Assembly (NCBI GenBank): GCA_963742865.1
Contig: CAVUNW010000088.1
Span: 124,001-188,000, forward strand
DNA: 64,000 nt
Source of the DNA: Bog-532 sp963742865
GTDB taxonomy: Bacteria > Actinomycetota > Actinomycetes > Streptosporangiales > Streptosporangiaceae
Direction of reading: 5' to 3'
This document shows, one piece after another, positions 52,197-60,921 of the stretch (positions within the stretch are counted from its first letter, which is position 1; the number at the start of each line of letters is the position of its first letter). The notes under the pieces were generated by a model, which worked only from the letters and a program-made list of their open reading frames with translations, was not told the origin of the DNA and made no database searches. Both the position numbers and the translations under genes were made by a program.

Positions 52197-53543
52197 TCAG
52201 CCGGTGCAGATGTTCTGGTTGGCGGTCCGGGCGGACGGGATGGCGAGGGACGGCGTAGCGGCCGGCCGTGCCGTCTGCTGGGCACCCGCCGGCGTGCCGG
52301 GCGAGGTGCTGCCGCCCTGGCCAGGCGCCGAGGCGCCTGGCGTAGCCGAGGGAGACGCACCGGCCGACGGGCTCACGGACGGGCTCACGGACGGGCTGGC
52401 GGACGGGCTGGCGGACGCGGGGAAGAGTGACCGGCTCGCGGGAACGTCGTCCCGGAAGGACTGGAAGATCGCGCTGTCCTCGGGTTGCGTCCAGAGCACG
52501 TTGGCCGTGTCGGACGGGACCACGTCCGATCGCGGGTGGTTGGGCAGCGTAAAGAAGGCGACCTTGCTGGACGGCAGGTTCCGCAGGCTGGACGCGAGAT
52601 CGTAAAGGCCCGTGACGCCGCCCAGTTTGGTGTCGATGGTGAGCAACTTCGTCCCGGCGTCAAGGAACCGGTAGATCGCCAGCGGATTCAGCAGTTTGCT
52701 CTTCACCCGCTGGACCAGCGAAGACATGAACGCTTGCTGGCGGGTGATCCGCTCAAGATCACTGCCGTTGCCGAGGGTGTAACGCGCCCGGACGTACGCC
52801 AGGGCCTGGGTGGGGGTCAGCAGGTGGTGCCCGGCGGTCAGTTTGAGCCCGGACAGCGGATCGTTGATGGCCTGGGTGTTGCACTCCTGGACGCCGCCGA
52901 GCGCGGCGACCATGCTCTTGAAGCCGGTGAAGTTGATCACGACGAAGTGGTCGAGGTAGATGCCAGTGTCCTGTTCGACCGTCTTGATCGTGCAGGCCAC
53001 ACCGAGCGCGGTGTTGTTCCCGTCGAGGTTGCCAATGGCGAAAGCCTCGTTGATCTTGAATGTCTGCGGCACCGACATCTGGCCGTTGCCCATCCGGCAG
53101 GCCGGGATGCTGACCCAGGAATCGCGCGGGATCGACATCACCTCGGCCCACTGCCGGTTCGCGGCGATGTGCACGATCATTGTGGTGTCCGACTGATCGG
53201 TGGTGAGGTTCCGGCCGTACCGGGTGCCCTGGCCGTACCTGGTGTCCGACCCGACCACCAGGATGTTCTCGGCCTGCGGGTGCAGGTCGACCGGCTGGCT
53301 GCCGAGCAGCCCGCTCACGTCGCGCTGCTGTATGTTCCCGTTCAGGTGACGGTAGAGGAGAAGGACGCCGACGGCGGCGATGGCCACCACGCCGGCGGTG
53401 ATGCTCGCGGTCCAGATCAGGATCGTGCGCCGGCGGCTGCGATGCGGCGGGCGGCCCGCAGGCGGGGTACCGCCGGGCGGCGCCGGTTCAGCGGGCGGCG
53501 CGGGTTCAGCGGGGACGCGGCTCAACGGGCGACGCGGGCTCAA
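52197..53543 (-). CDS. LytR-CpsA-Psr family cell-wall glycopolymer ligase
   Basis: Cytoplasmic Pro-rich start, one helix (ILIWTASITAGVVAIAAVGV, about 41-60), then the LCP domain with ILVVGSDTRYG, MIVHIAANRQWAEVMSIPRD and YVRARYTLGNGSDLERITRQ (catalytic Asp/Arg residues), and a Ser/Pro/Thr tail with a repeated SPSVSPSVSPSAG. LCP proteins attach teichoic acids or arabinogalactan to peptidoglycan. The TTG start at 53543 is weak. An ATG at 53678 with GGAGTG upstream begins a Pro-rich frame (MGSPVPPEVEPASPDGPG) that would join with a frame change. Confidence 0.9.
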   Translation of the reverse strand: MSPRRPLSRVPAEPAPPAEPAPPGGTPPAGRPPHRSRRRTILIWTASITAGVVAIAAVGVLLLYRHLNGNIQQRDVSGLLGSQPVDLHPQAENILVVGSDTRYGQGTRYGRNLTTDQSDTTMIVHIAANRQWAEVMSIPRDSWVSIPACRMGNGQMSVPQTFKINEAFAIGNLDGNNTALGVACTIKTVEQDTGIYLDHFVVINFTGFKSMVAALGGVQECNTQAINDPLSGLKLTAGHHLLTPTQALAYVRARYTLGNGSDLERITRQQAFMSSLVQRVKSKLLNPLAIYRFLDAGTKLLTIDTKLGGVTGLYDLASSLRNLPSSKVAFFTLPNHPRSDVVPSDTANVLWTQPEDSAIFQSFRDDVPASRSLFPASASPSASPSVSPSVSPSAGASPSATPGASAPGQGGSTSPGTPAGAQQTARPAATPSLAIPSARTANQNICTG

Positions 53544-53887
53544 CGGGGACTACTGATTCGGCGGAAGACGCTGAGGCCGGGGGAAGACGCTGACCCGGCC
53601 GCGGCCGATGACTCGGCGGGGGATGCCCGGCCCGTCCGGGGATGCTGGTTCCACCTCCGGCGGGACAGGACTCCCCATGTATCACTCCACCCGGTCTCCG
53701 AGATCCGCGAAGATCACCATTCCCAGGCCCCGGTTAAACACTCCTCAAGGGGAGTGACGTTCGGGCGAGGCCAATGGTTGCCGGTCATTCCGTTTTTCCT
53801 CGCTTACCAGACATATTGCCCTCGCCGTTCCGCGGATCGTGCACCGGGTCCATGGCCAGGCCTCGGGCGAACGACTACGATCCCGCC
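53544..53887. other. Intergenic region between LCP gene and LLM remnant
   Basis: Contains the possible upstream start of the LCP gene (53678), a duplicated GGAAGACGCTGA near 53560-53590, and an inverted repeat CACTCC-TCAAGG-GGAGTG at 53741-53758. No other gene is seen. Confidence 0.4.
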
Positions 53888-54129
53888 ATGGCGCACGGTT
53901 TCCGGTTCGGGCTTCAGTCGGCACCACAGGATCAGCAGCAGTGGCTGTCCACCGCGCGGCGGGCCGAGCAACTGGGCTACGCCAGCTTGCTGATGCCCGA
54001 CGGCCTGCAAATGCCGTCGCCGATACCCGCCCTCGCCACCGCGATACGCTCGGCTGCTCGTACATCATCGTGAACGGGATCTTCATCGAGGACTTCGCCC
54101 CGGTAGTCGAGCTGCTCGCAGGCCGCTGA
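53888..54129 (+). pseudogene. Internally deleted LLM-class F420-dependent oxidoreductase
   Basis: ATG at 53888. About 50 N-terminal residues fit the family (HGFRFGLQSAPQDQQQWL, RRAEQLGYASLLMPDGLQ), then at about 54045 the sequence jumps, in another frame, to the natural C-terminus (GCSYIIVNGIFIEDFAPVVE, LLAGR, stop at 54129). The central 200 or more residues, including the F420 site, are missing. The remnant is non-functional. Confidence 0.8.
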
Positions 54130-54960
54130 GCTCTGGCGATGATGCCGCGGGGCGGCACCGCGAGGCGAAGGTGGCGGCTCCGGCGGCCGCGGTCGCAGCG
54201 GCCACCGCCAAAGCCAGGCGCGGCCGCGGAGTTCCCGCCGCGGGTGTCCCGGTCGTGGCCGCCGCGATCAGCAGCAGGATGGCAATGCCGACGGCCGTGC
54301 CGAGCTGCGCTGCGGTGTTGATGATGCCGGACGCGCTGCCACGCCATTGAGCGCCGACGTCCGTGCCCAGGCCGGTGGCGGCGACCGACGACAGTCCGAT
54401 GCCGGCCCCGGCGCGCGGCGGCGGACAAGGGCACGGCCCAGCTCACGCCGGCGCCCCACACCAGGGCGGAATTCGCGGCTGCGATGGCCAGGAGCCCGAG
54501 GGCTACCACCGGTTGCGGCCGCCGCGACCGCTGCAGCCGGGCGGCCAGGGCGGAGCCGCCGATTACGGCCAGGCTGAACGGGAGCAGTGCCGCCGCCGCC
54601 TGCAACGGAGTCCGCCGCAGGGTGTTCTGGAGGTACAGCGCGACCAGCGTGACCGCCGAACTGGTCGTGGCGGTGTTGAGGAGAGCGCCCCACGAGCCCT
54701 GGCGCAGGTTCGCTGACCGCATGAGTGCAGGCGGCAGCAGCGGGGCGGCGGCCCGCCGGTCGATGACCACGAAGAGCACGGTCAGCAGCAGGGATCCGCC
54801 CAGCAGCAGCCCTCCGGCCAGGCGGCCTTCCGGCGGCACGATCAGCGTGGTCCCCACCACGAACGCCATGACGGCGGCCGTGAATGTCACTGAGGCACCC
54901 AGGTTCAGCGACCGCGGCGGGTCGCTGTCGCTGGCCGGCGGCACGGTACGGGCGAGCCGG
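54084..54960 (-). pseudogene. C-terminal remnant of a 14-helix MFS transporter
   Basis: Helices of the second half are readable: LGASVTFTAAVMAFVVGTTL, LTVLFVVIDRRAAAPLLPPA, TTSSAVTLVALYLQNTLRR. Near 54415 the frame changes and continues as SVAATGLGTDVGAQWRGSAS and INTAAQLGTAVGIAILLLIA to a stop at 54084. The first half of the DHA2-type transporter is absent, and the 3' end overlaps the LLM remnant. Confidence 0.75.
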
Positions 54961-55207
54961 TTTCTGATGCCGAAGAGGAGACGCTGGCCGGCGGGCCCGG
55001 ATAACAGAAAATGGGCCACGCATTTCTGTTATCCGCTGGTTTTGTTCCGGAGAATGTCCAGCGCGGCGCGGCGTGACGGCATCCAGGCGGGCAGGCTACC
55101 GCGGGGCTCACCGCCGGCGCATGCCATCCGGAGGTAACCTGGCAGGCTGGTTAGCAGCGCACCGTACCGGCGCGTAAGCTCCGGCTATTCCAGAGGGGCG
55201 GTACCGG

Positions 55208-56797
55208 ATGAGCCGTGAGATAACCGATCGCGCCGGCCGGGCGCTCCGGACCGGCGTCACCGGGGTGGTCGTGGTGGCCCACGGCGGCCAGTCCGTCAGC
55301 ACCCGGCCAGCCTCCCCCGCACAGCTCGCGGTCCTGCGGATGGTCCCGGTGGCGCGCGCGATCCGGCAGGCTCTGCGCGGCACCGGGGTCGTGGTGTGCC
55401 GCCCGCACTACCGGCTCCGGGGATGGAATGGCGAGCAGGCTTCTCCCGTGCCCGACCTGCGGGCGGTGCTGGATCAGATCAGGGCTCAATTCGGGGACAT
55501 CCCCGTGGTGCTGGTCGGCCATTCGATGGGCGCCCGCGCGGCGATGCGGGTGGCCGGGCATCCCGCGGTGACCGCAGCGGCGGGCCTGGCACCCTGGCTG
55601 CCGCCCGGTGAGCCCGTGGCGCAACTGGCCGGGCGGCGCATCCTGCTCGCCCACGGGACGTCCGACCGCATCACCCGCCCCGCCGACACCTGGCTGTACG
55701 CGGAACAGGCCCGGCTGGTCACGGACGTGACGGCGCTCGAGGTCCGCGGCGGCGATCACGCCATGCTGCACCGGGCACAGCTGTGGCACCGCATTGCGGG
55801 GGACTTCTGCCGGGGATCGTTCGGCATGGTGACCGCTACGGAAATGGCGGCGGGCGCCTCCCGGCAGGCGGCCGGTGACCAGCAGCGGACGGTGCTGTTA
55901 CGACCGGGCTGCCAGGACTGGGCTGTTACCGCTGGGCTGTTATCACCGGGTGGCGTTGCCGGGCGGGCATTACCGGGCCCCGTGGCGGCCGAGCAGGTAG
56001 GCCCGGCGGGTGTCCACCTCCCCGGGGTAGGTGGTGCGTTCCAGGCGGGCCTCCACCGCCAGGCCGGCCGCCTCCATCGCCTGGGCCACGTCCGCCGTCT
56101 CGAGGAAGCGGAAGTCCAGGTCGACCTCGTGCCCCCACCACTCGGCGAGGTGCTTGACCCCGGAACCGATGTGAAACGAAACCAGGGCCAGGCCGCCCGG
56201 CCGGAGCACGCGGTGAATCTCGGCGCAGGCGCGGGGCAGCTCGCCGGGGCTGAGGTGGATGACCGAGTAGAGCGCCACGACGGCGGCGAACTCACCGTCC
56301 CGGGCCGGCAGCGCGAGCAGATCGCCGGGACGGAATTCGGCCTCGGGGTGCTCCCGGCGGGCGACCGCGATCATGCCATCAGACAGGTCGATACCCACCG
56401 CGGCCGCACCATGGCGGGCCAGCCAGCCGGCCACGTGCCCGGGACCGCAGCCGAGGTCGGCCACTGGGGCTCCGGCCCCGGCCGCTTCGATGAGGGAACC
56501 GAGCAGGGCCCGGTCGAGCGGCTTGTGCGCCAGTTCGCCGCGGAATCCGCCGGCGTACTGTTCGGCCACGGTGTCGTAGCTGTGGCGGGCCGCGTCGTGC
56601 CGACCGGTTGGCCGCCCGGTTTCGTCCATGGCCGCCAGCGTGCCACGGACCGGGACGCCGGAGGCAAGCGATTTACGGCCCCGCGGGGAGCCGCGCAAAG
56701 GCGGCACCGTAACCGATCCGTCAGGACTGCAACCGATCCGCCATACACCAGGAAATGGGATTGCATAGGTATCCTTTGGGTAAACCCGGCAGCATAG
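55208..56797 (+). CDS. Alpha/beta hydrolase, reading frame extended over an antisense gene
   Basis: The first 200 residues are an alpha/beta hydrolase: VVVAHGGQSVSTRPASP, VVVCRPHYRLRGWNGEQ, nucleophile elbow VLVGHSMGARAAMRV, acid/histidine region HGTSDRI and VRGGDHAML. Substrate unknown. After about residue 210 (near 55830) no domain is seen; the frame stays open to 56797 and crosses the whole methyltransferase gene on the other strand. The native stop was probably lost by a small indel. The catalytic part is full, so the enzyme may still work. Confidence 0.6.
   Translation: MSREITDRAGRALRTGVTGVVVVAHGGQSVSTRPASPAQLAVLRMVPVARAIRQALRGTGVVVCRPHYRLRGWNGEQASPVPDLRAVLDQIRAQFGDIPVVLVGHSMGARAAMRVAGHPAVTAAAGLAPWLPPGEPVAQLAGRRILLAHGTSDRITRPADTWLYAEQARLVTDVTALEVRGGDHAMLHRAQLWHRIAGDFCRGSFGMVTATEMAAGASRQAAGDQQRTVLLRPGCQDWAVTAGLLSPGGVAGRALPGPVAAEQVGPAGVHLPGVGGAFQAGLHRQAGRLHRLGHVRRLEEAEVQVDLVPPPLGEVLDPGTDVKRNQGQAARPEHAVNLGAGAGQLAGAEVDDRVERHDGGELTVPGRQREQIAGTEFGLGVLPAGDRDHAIRQVDTHRGRTMAGQPAGHVPGTAAEVGHWGSGPGRFDEGTEQGPVERLVRQFAAESAGVLFGHGVVAVAGRVVPTGWPPGFVHGRQRATDRDAGGKRFTAPRGAAQRRHRNRSVRTATDPPYTRKWDCIGILWVNPAA
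55970..56629 (-). CDS. Class I SAM-dependent methyltransferase
   Basis: A 219-residue methyltransferase from the ATG at 56629: VADLGCGPGHVAGWLARHG (motif I), VGIDLSDGMIAVARRE, FAAVVALYSVIHLSPGELPR and EIHRVLRPGGLALVSFH. Small-molecule type; substrate unknown. Complete, with normal domain order, and lying antisense to the extended hydrolase frame. Confidence 0.85.
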   Translation of the reverse strand: MDETGRPTGRHDAARHSYDTVAEQYAGGFRGELAHKPLDRALLGSLIEAAGAGAPVADLGCGPGHVAGWLARHGAAAVGIDLSDGMIAVARREHPEAEFRPGDLLALPARDGEFAAVVALYSVIHLSPGELPRACAEIHRVLRPGGLALVSFHIGSGVKHLAEWWGHEVDLDFRFLETADVAQAMEAAGLAVEARLERTTYPGEVDTRRAYLLGRHGAR

Positions 56798-56867
56798 GAC
56801 GCTTCAGCAGCCTTCCGGCGACGGGGCCAGGGCGATGGGACGATTTTGCCGCCGGGAGGTGACCACC

Positions 56868-57326
56868 ATGACCGACAGTAAGGACGAAGAAGAGGAACTG
56901 CTCGCCGCTCTCCGGCAGGTATTTGACTCCCGGCAGGAGCCACCGCCGGAGGTCGTCGAAGCGGGGAAGAAAATCTTTGCCTGGCACGGCCTCGGAAAAG
57001 AGAGGGCGCAGCTCACGTACGACTCGGCCTGGGCGCCCGATGGCGAACCGGCCACTCAGAACGAGGCGGCCGGTACCCGGGTCATGACCTTCAGCTCGGC
57101 GCGGATGACCATTCAGCTGGGGTTCACCCCGGACGCGGTGCTGGGCCAGGTGGCCCCGCCGCACGCCACGGCCATTACCATGCAGCTCGGGAACGGGCGG
57201 GAAAAGGGCCTGGCCGCCGACGAGACCGGGCGTTTCGCAATCCGCCCCGCCCCCGCGATGAGATTCCGCCTGCTCTGCCAGACCGATGGGGACCCCGACG
57301 TCCTCACCGCGTGGATCAACGTCTAG
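56868..57326 (+). CDS. Orphan accessory protein of the ECF-sigma/CHAT type
   Basis: A 152-residue protein from the ATG at 56868 behind GGGAGGTGAC. The pattern EEELLAALRQVFDSRQEPPP, FAWHGLGKERAQLTYDSAW, then VMTFSSARMTIQLGF and a C-terminal FRLLCQTDGD with AWINV matches a small actinobacterial family usually encoded between an ECF sigma factor and a CHAT-domain protein. Neither partner is present here. No enzymatic motif. The family link is from memory of its layout; a search would settle it. Confidence 0.7.
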   Translation: MTDSKDEEEELLAALRQVFDSRQEPPPEVVEAGKKIFAWHGLGKERAQLTYDSAWAPDGEPATQNEAAGTRVMTFSSARMTIQLGFTPDAVLGQVAPPHATAITMQLGNGREKGLAADETGRFAIRPAPAMRFRLLCQTDGDPDVLTAWINV

Positions 57327-57373
57327 GCCGGCCGGTGCACGCCCGGTCCTCACCGGGTCCACGTCAACGTCCA

Positions 57374-57724
57374 TCAGGTGCGGCCTGTGGGCATCTGCCC
57401 GGCGGCGCTGGGGGCCGTCCCCAGGACACATGCGACCGGAGGCTTAAGGTCCAGCGTCTTGACGCGAATGGCAACGAGACCAGCCGCCTCAAGCGCGCCG
57501 GCGATCTGGCTTGCGGCAGCGGCCGTTGTCCCGGCGGTCGCGCCCGGGCACCGCGGCTGCGAGACGATTGCGATGAGTCCTCCGCCACGCAGCAGGCCGG
57601 CGACTTCTTTCAGGCGGAGCGCGGGCTGTGACCACATCGCCAGGTTGTTCACGGCCAGGATCTTGTCGAACGGGCGGCCGAAGGCGGATGGGTGGTCGAT
57701 CGAGGCAACCGTGAGGGACACGCG
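57374..57724 (-). pseudogene. C-terminal fragment of a SAM methyltransferase
   Basis: SIDHPSAFGRPFDKILAVNN, LAMWSQPALRLKEVAGLLRG and GGLIAIVSQPRCPG correspond to the later half of a class I methyltransferase (strands 4-5 and the post-motif region). Motif I is missing: upstream, across about 57725, the DNA belongs to a MerR fragment on the other strand. The stop is at 57374. Confidence 0.65.
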
Positions 57725-57726
57725 GC

Positions 57727-57930
57727 CTGAACGTATCGCCGCCGGGCACCGGCGGTACGCGGCCGCCGCCGTCACCACAGTTGGCGTCGCCAGGTGCCTG
57801 CAGGAAGCGGGCTTCACGCTCGCGGAAACGAAGCGTCTCATCGCCTCCCGCGGGCGCTCGCCGGTCGCGTGGCGCGCACTCGCGGTGCGCAAGTCCGATC
57901 GGGAGCTGATCTCGCTGAGGCGCACTCACG
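57727..57930 (+). pseudogene. MerR-family regulator fragment
   Basis: Reads PERIAAGHRRYAAAAVTTV, GVARCLQEAGFTLAETKRL and IASRGRSPVAWRALAVRK, the wing, second helix and linker of a MerR regulator. The first recognition helix and the effector domain are missing. Abuts the methyltransferase fragment, so both were cut by one rearrangement. Confidence 0.65.
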
Positions 57931-58059
57931 TGCTCACGGCGCCGATTGCGGGCAGGAGAAGGGCTCGCGGCCAGCCGGCCATGGGGCTGAGCGCTGCTTG
58001 GCTAATCCGGGCGTCAATGGCTCGTCCGCCGGCGCTGGCCCGGCCCCGGTGCGTTGTGG

Positions 58060-58854
58060 TCAGGGGTGGACCGGTCCGCTGGGCCCGGAGTCGAGGCGCA
58101 GCGACTGCATGATGGCGAACGTGGTGGTGGTGGTGAAGATCTCGATGTCCGCGGCGGCCAGCACGCCGGTGTATTTCGCGATGATGGGCGCGGCCGCGCG
58201 CTCGGTGACGGTGTCGAGGTGGGCTTTGACCCCGGCCCAGGCGTTCTCCCCGTAGTGCATGTAAAAGGGCACCGGGTCGACGGTGGCCAGCGCCTCTCGC
58301 GCGCTGGCTTCGATGTCGGCGATGTAGGCCTGGTGCACCGCGACGTCATCGCGGGTGGCGAGCCGGCCCAGATGCCCGCAGATGAAGTGGGTCCACGGGT
58401 AGGACAGCGCCGTGGCCGGGGCGGCCATGTACCCGGGGACGTCCTCGGACAGGTTGAGGTTGTAGATGGGCACCCAGCCGGCGTTGACCACGTCGATGAA
58501 CATCAGGGCGTCGTGGCCGGGGAAGTGGATGTAGATGTTGTCCGGCGAGTGGTTGGGGCCGTGCCAGGCCAGCTCGGCCCGCTCACCGCCGACCTCGAGG
58601 GTGTAGCGGTCGGCGAAGGTGATCTCCGGCACCGGCCGGGCCGGGTCGTTGTCGCGCAGCAGCAGCCGCTGGGTCTCCTCGTGTCCGACGCGAACGACGT
58701 CTCCGTCGAACAGCGAGGCCGCGCCGGCGTGGTCGGCGTGGTGGTGCGAGTAGACCAGGTGGGTCACCGTGTTGCTGACGCCGTTGGCGGCGGCGATCTC
58801 ATCCACGGCCCGGCGCAGGTTGTGGCCGATGGATGGGGGTGCGTCGAACAGCAC
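58060..58854 (-). CDS. MBL-fold metallo-hydrolase, N-terminus disturbed
   Basis: A 264-residue protein as read from the GTG at 58854. The zinc motif HHHADHAG (HxHxDH) in THLVYSHHHADHAGAASLF, the later HGPNHSPDN and FICGHLGRL complete the metallo-beta-lactamase fold. Codons upstream still read like the family (RNLYYVTDGVYQSAFLTT) up to a stop near 58945, without a start codon, so the natural N-terminus is probably lost by a frame change near 58930. Substrate unknown. Confidence 0.82.
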   Translation of the reverse strand: MLFDAPPSIGHNLRRAVDEIAAANGVSNTVTHLVYSHHHADHAGAASLFDGDVVRVGHEETQRLLLRDNDPARPVPEITFADRYTLEVGGERAELAWHGPNHSPDNIYIHFPGHDALMFIDVVNAGWVPIYNLNLSEDVPGYMAAPATALSYPWTHFICGHLGRLATRDDVAVHQAYIADIEASAREALATVDPVPFYMHYGENAWAGVKAHLDTVTERAAAPIIAKYTGVLAAADIEIFTTTTTFAIMQSLRLDSGPSGPVHP

Positions 58855-59006
58855 GACGCCGTCCCGGGTGGTCAGGAACGCCGACTGGTAGACGCCGTCG
58901 GTGACGTAGTACAGGTTCCGCTCGACACGTCCGACGTATTATCCCTGATTCGTCGAAGCTGACCCCGATCTTGCCGGCACGGTAGATGCAACCGCCGTCA
59001 GCCTCC

Positions 59007-59687
59007 TTAAGCGCCGTACGCCGGCAGTATCGCTCCGCTGACTGGTGCTGCGGCGTCGCTGATAAGGAATGCGATCACGCCGGCGATCGCCTCCGGTGCG
59101 ACCGCGTGCGCCATCACCTCCTCCGGGAACGTGGCCCGGTTTGCGGGGGTGTCGAGCAGTTGCGGCGCGACCGCGTTCACCCGGATCCCGTGCGGGCGGA
59201 GCTCAATGTCGAGGATGCGGGTCAGCTGGGCGAGAGCGGCCTTGCTCGCGCTGTAGGCGGCCATGCCGCCGGCTGGCTCAATTCCCTGGCGGGCGGCTAC
59301 GTGCACGATGGCGCCTGAACCCTGCTGCTGCATGTGCGGCGCTACCGCCTGGCTCAGCCACAGCGCAGGTCCCAGGTTGACGTCGATCATGAGCCGCAGC
59401 GTGCCGGGAGTCGTGGTGAGCGCGTCTCCTGGCCGGAACGCACCGATGGTGTTCACCAGCACGTCAGGGGACCCAACCTCGCCGGCGAGCCGGCCGATGA
59501 GGCTTTTCACTGCGGCGGGGTCGGTGGTGTCGGCCACCTCGGGGCGGACACCGCCGGGAAGTTCCCGCAACGCATCCTCGTTCCGGTCGACCGCCACCAC
59601 CGTGAGGCCGCCGGCGGCAAGGGTCACCGCCGTCGCGTGACCAAGCGCACCGCCTGCCCCGGCCACGATCGCCACCTGAGCACCCAT
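59007..59687 (-). CDS. Short-chain dehydrogenase/reductase
   Basis: A 226-residue SDR from the ATG at 59687 with AGGAGG upstream. AIVAGAGGALGHATAVTLAA is the dinucleotide loop, DVLVNTIGAFRPGDA the NNAG-like block, and YSASKAALAQL the YxxxK catalytic pair with Ser/Val upstream (IVHVAARQ). Substrate unknown. Complete, unlike the SDR remnant at 15.5 kb. Confidence 0.9.
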   Translation of the reverse strand: MGAQVAIVAGAGGALGHATAVTLAAGGLTVVAVDRNEDALRELPGGVRPEVADTTDPAAVKSLIGRLAGEVGSPDVLVNTIGAFRPGDALTTTPGTLRLMIDVNLGPALWLSQAVAPHMQQQGSGAIVHVAARQGIEPAGGMAAYSASKAALAQLTRILDIELRPHGIRVNAVAPQLLDTPANRATFPEEVMAHAVAPEAIAGVIAFLISDAAAPVSGAILPAYGA

Positions 59688-59905
59688 GACGCATCCTCCT
59701 TGAACCTTGGGCACGTCCGCCTGACGGCCGTGCAAGCCTTCGCGATGGGCCCAGGCTTGCCACCAGGCAGGTGAAAGGTCGCCACCGGATCCTGGTGATT
59801 CGCGCGAGAGCCGCGGCTACTGCCGGCAGGGCCTAACGCGTTGAGCACGGCGGTCACCTGATCCTGGTGATGAGGATTCACCTGCCAGCCCTCGACCATG
59901 GCGTC

Positions 59906-60154
59906 ATGGACCCAGCACCCGCCCTGTACACGATCCGGATCCACGGCCACCTCGGCGCCACGGTGCTCTCTGCGTTCCCGGCGCTGGTGCCGCAGCACCA
60001 CGGCGCCGACACCGTGCTCACCGGCCTGCTGGACCGGTCCGCACTGTACGGCGTCCTGGCTGAGATCGAGGCCCTCAGCCTCGACCTCGTTGAGGTCCGC
60101 CAGCTCACACCACAATGCAGATCACCGGAATCAGGTGACAGCCGCTCACCTTGA
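59906..60154 (+). CDS. Small conserved actinobacterial protein
   Basis: An 82-residue protein from the ATG at 59906. The core YTIRIHGHLGATVLSAFPAL, TVLTGLLDRSALYGVLAEIE and LSLDLVEVRQ resembles a family of small single-domain proteins common in actinomycetes (beta-sheet with one helix); no function is known. The last 15 residues are not typical, and the end may have been altered by the tRNA-side rearrangement at 60191. Confidence 0.6.
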   Translation: MDPAPALYTIRIHGHLGATVLSAFPALVPQHHGADTVLTGLLDRSALYGVLAEIEALSLDLVEVRQLTPQCRSPESGDSRSP

Positions 60155-60190
60155 TGGCCACGGCGTAGGTGCTTACCTACGCTGAACTGG

Positions 60191-60239
60191 GAGCCGGTGA
60201 GCGGATTCGAACCGCTGACCTGCCGTTTACAAGAAGTAC
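60191..60239 (-). tRNA. 3' half of a tRNA-Thr(TGT)-like gene, probable attachment-site scar
   Basis: On the minus strand CTTGTAA-ACGGC, variable AGGTC, T-arm AGCGGTTCGAATCCGCT and acceptor CACCGGCTCC are present. The D-arm and 5' acceptor (expected GCCGGTG) are absent. GCCGT...ACGGC could still pair, but the loop holds four extra bases (ACTTCTTGTAA). A half tRNA ending near the anticodon is the usual product of integrase-mediated insertion. Not a functional tRNA. Confidence 0.65.
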
Positions 60240-60771
60240 GGCCAGGTGCACAACGTGCGCTAGCTGCACGGATGGCACGGGTCATTGCTCCACTGCCCCC
60301 TGCCGGGCTGGGATGACCTCGGCCCCCGTTCCACGAGCCGTTCCACGCCACGAGTGTCCGAGAGACCGGCTAAGAGTGGCGCCGGGGAAGAGAGAAACTC
60401 GTCCCAGTGTCCGGGCCTGATGGTCTTCAGGTGTAAACCTTTCGCTTTTCAGGGAACCGAGCTACCACGCTCTGAGCAGGTAGGATGCCGCATGGTGGGC
60501 CGACTTGGGCACGTATCGGGCATGATCAAGCCCTCAGGCCAGGTGCCGCTACTTAGTCAACGGCTGGACTGCCGCCGGGAAGCGTGTTGAGCGGATGGCG
60601 CGGCGGAACTTTCTGTGCCCCACGGTACCTGGGTACGGCCCGGTGATCGGCGGGCAGATCAGCCCGCTTCATGCCATCGGTAGCGAATGACTTCATTGGG
60701 CGCGTATGTCAGCGAGCTGGCCGGTGACGTCCAGATTGAAGTAGCCGCCCCACGCGGTAACCCAGACCCTC
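60240..60771. other. Region without recognisable genes between tRNA fragment and IS630 remnant
   Basis: No ORF here has coding character; the longer frames lack codon bias and ribosome sites. GC is a little lower than in the left of the window. No repeats or terminator pattern recognised. Confidence 0.4.
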
Positions 60772-60921
60772 ATGCACAACATAACCGTCCAGGCGCTCGA
60801 GGCAGATGTGCACACCTGGATCGACCGATGGAACACCAACCCCCGGCCATTCATTTGGAAGAAGACCGCCGAAGAAATCCTCGACTCCCTCACCCGATAT
60901 CTGCAACGGATTTCAGGTGGA
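60772..60921 (+). mobile_element. C-terminal fragment of an IS630-family transposase
   Basis: About 50 residues: VQALEADVHTWIDRWNTNPR, PFIWKKTAEEILDSLTRYL, QRISG. This is the conserved end of IS630 transposases, including the WN..PRPF.W.KTA.EIL pattern. The catalytic DDE domain and any terminal inverted repeat are missing. Marks past insertion activity in the region. Confidence 0.8.

Noticed and set aside
60169..60420. ORF starting MLTYAELGAGERIRTADLPF
   Set aside because: ERIRTADLPF is the well-known artefact of reading the complement of a tRNA T-arm; it supports the tRNA fragment, not a protein.
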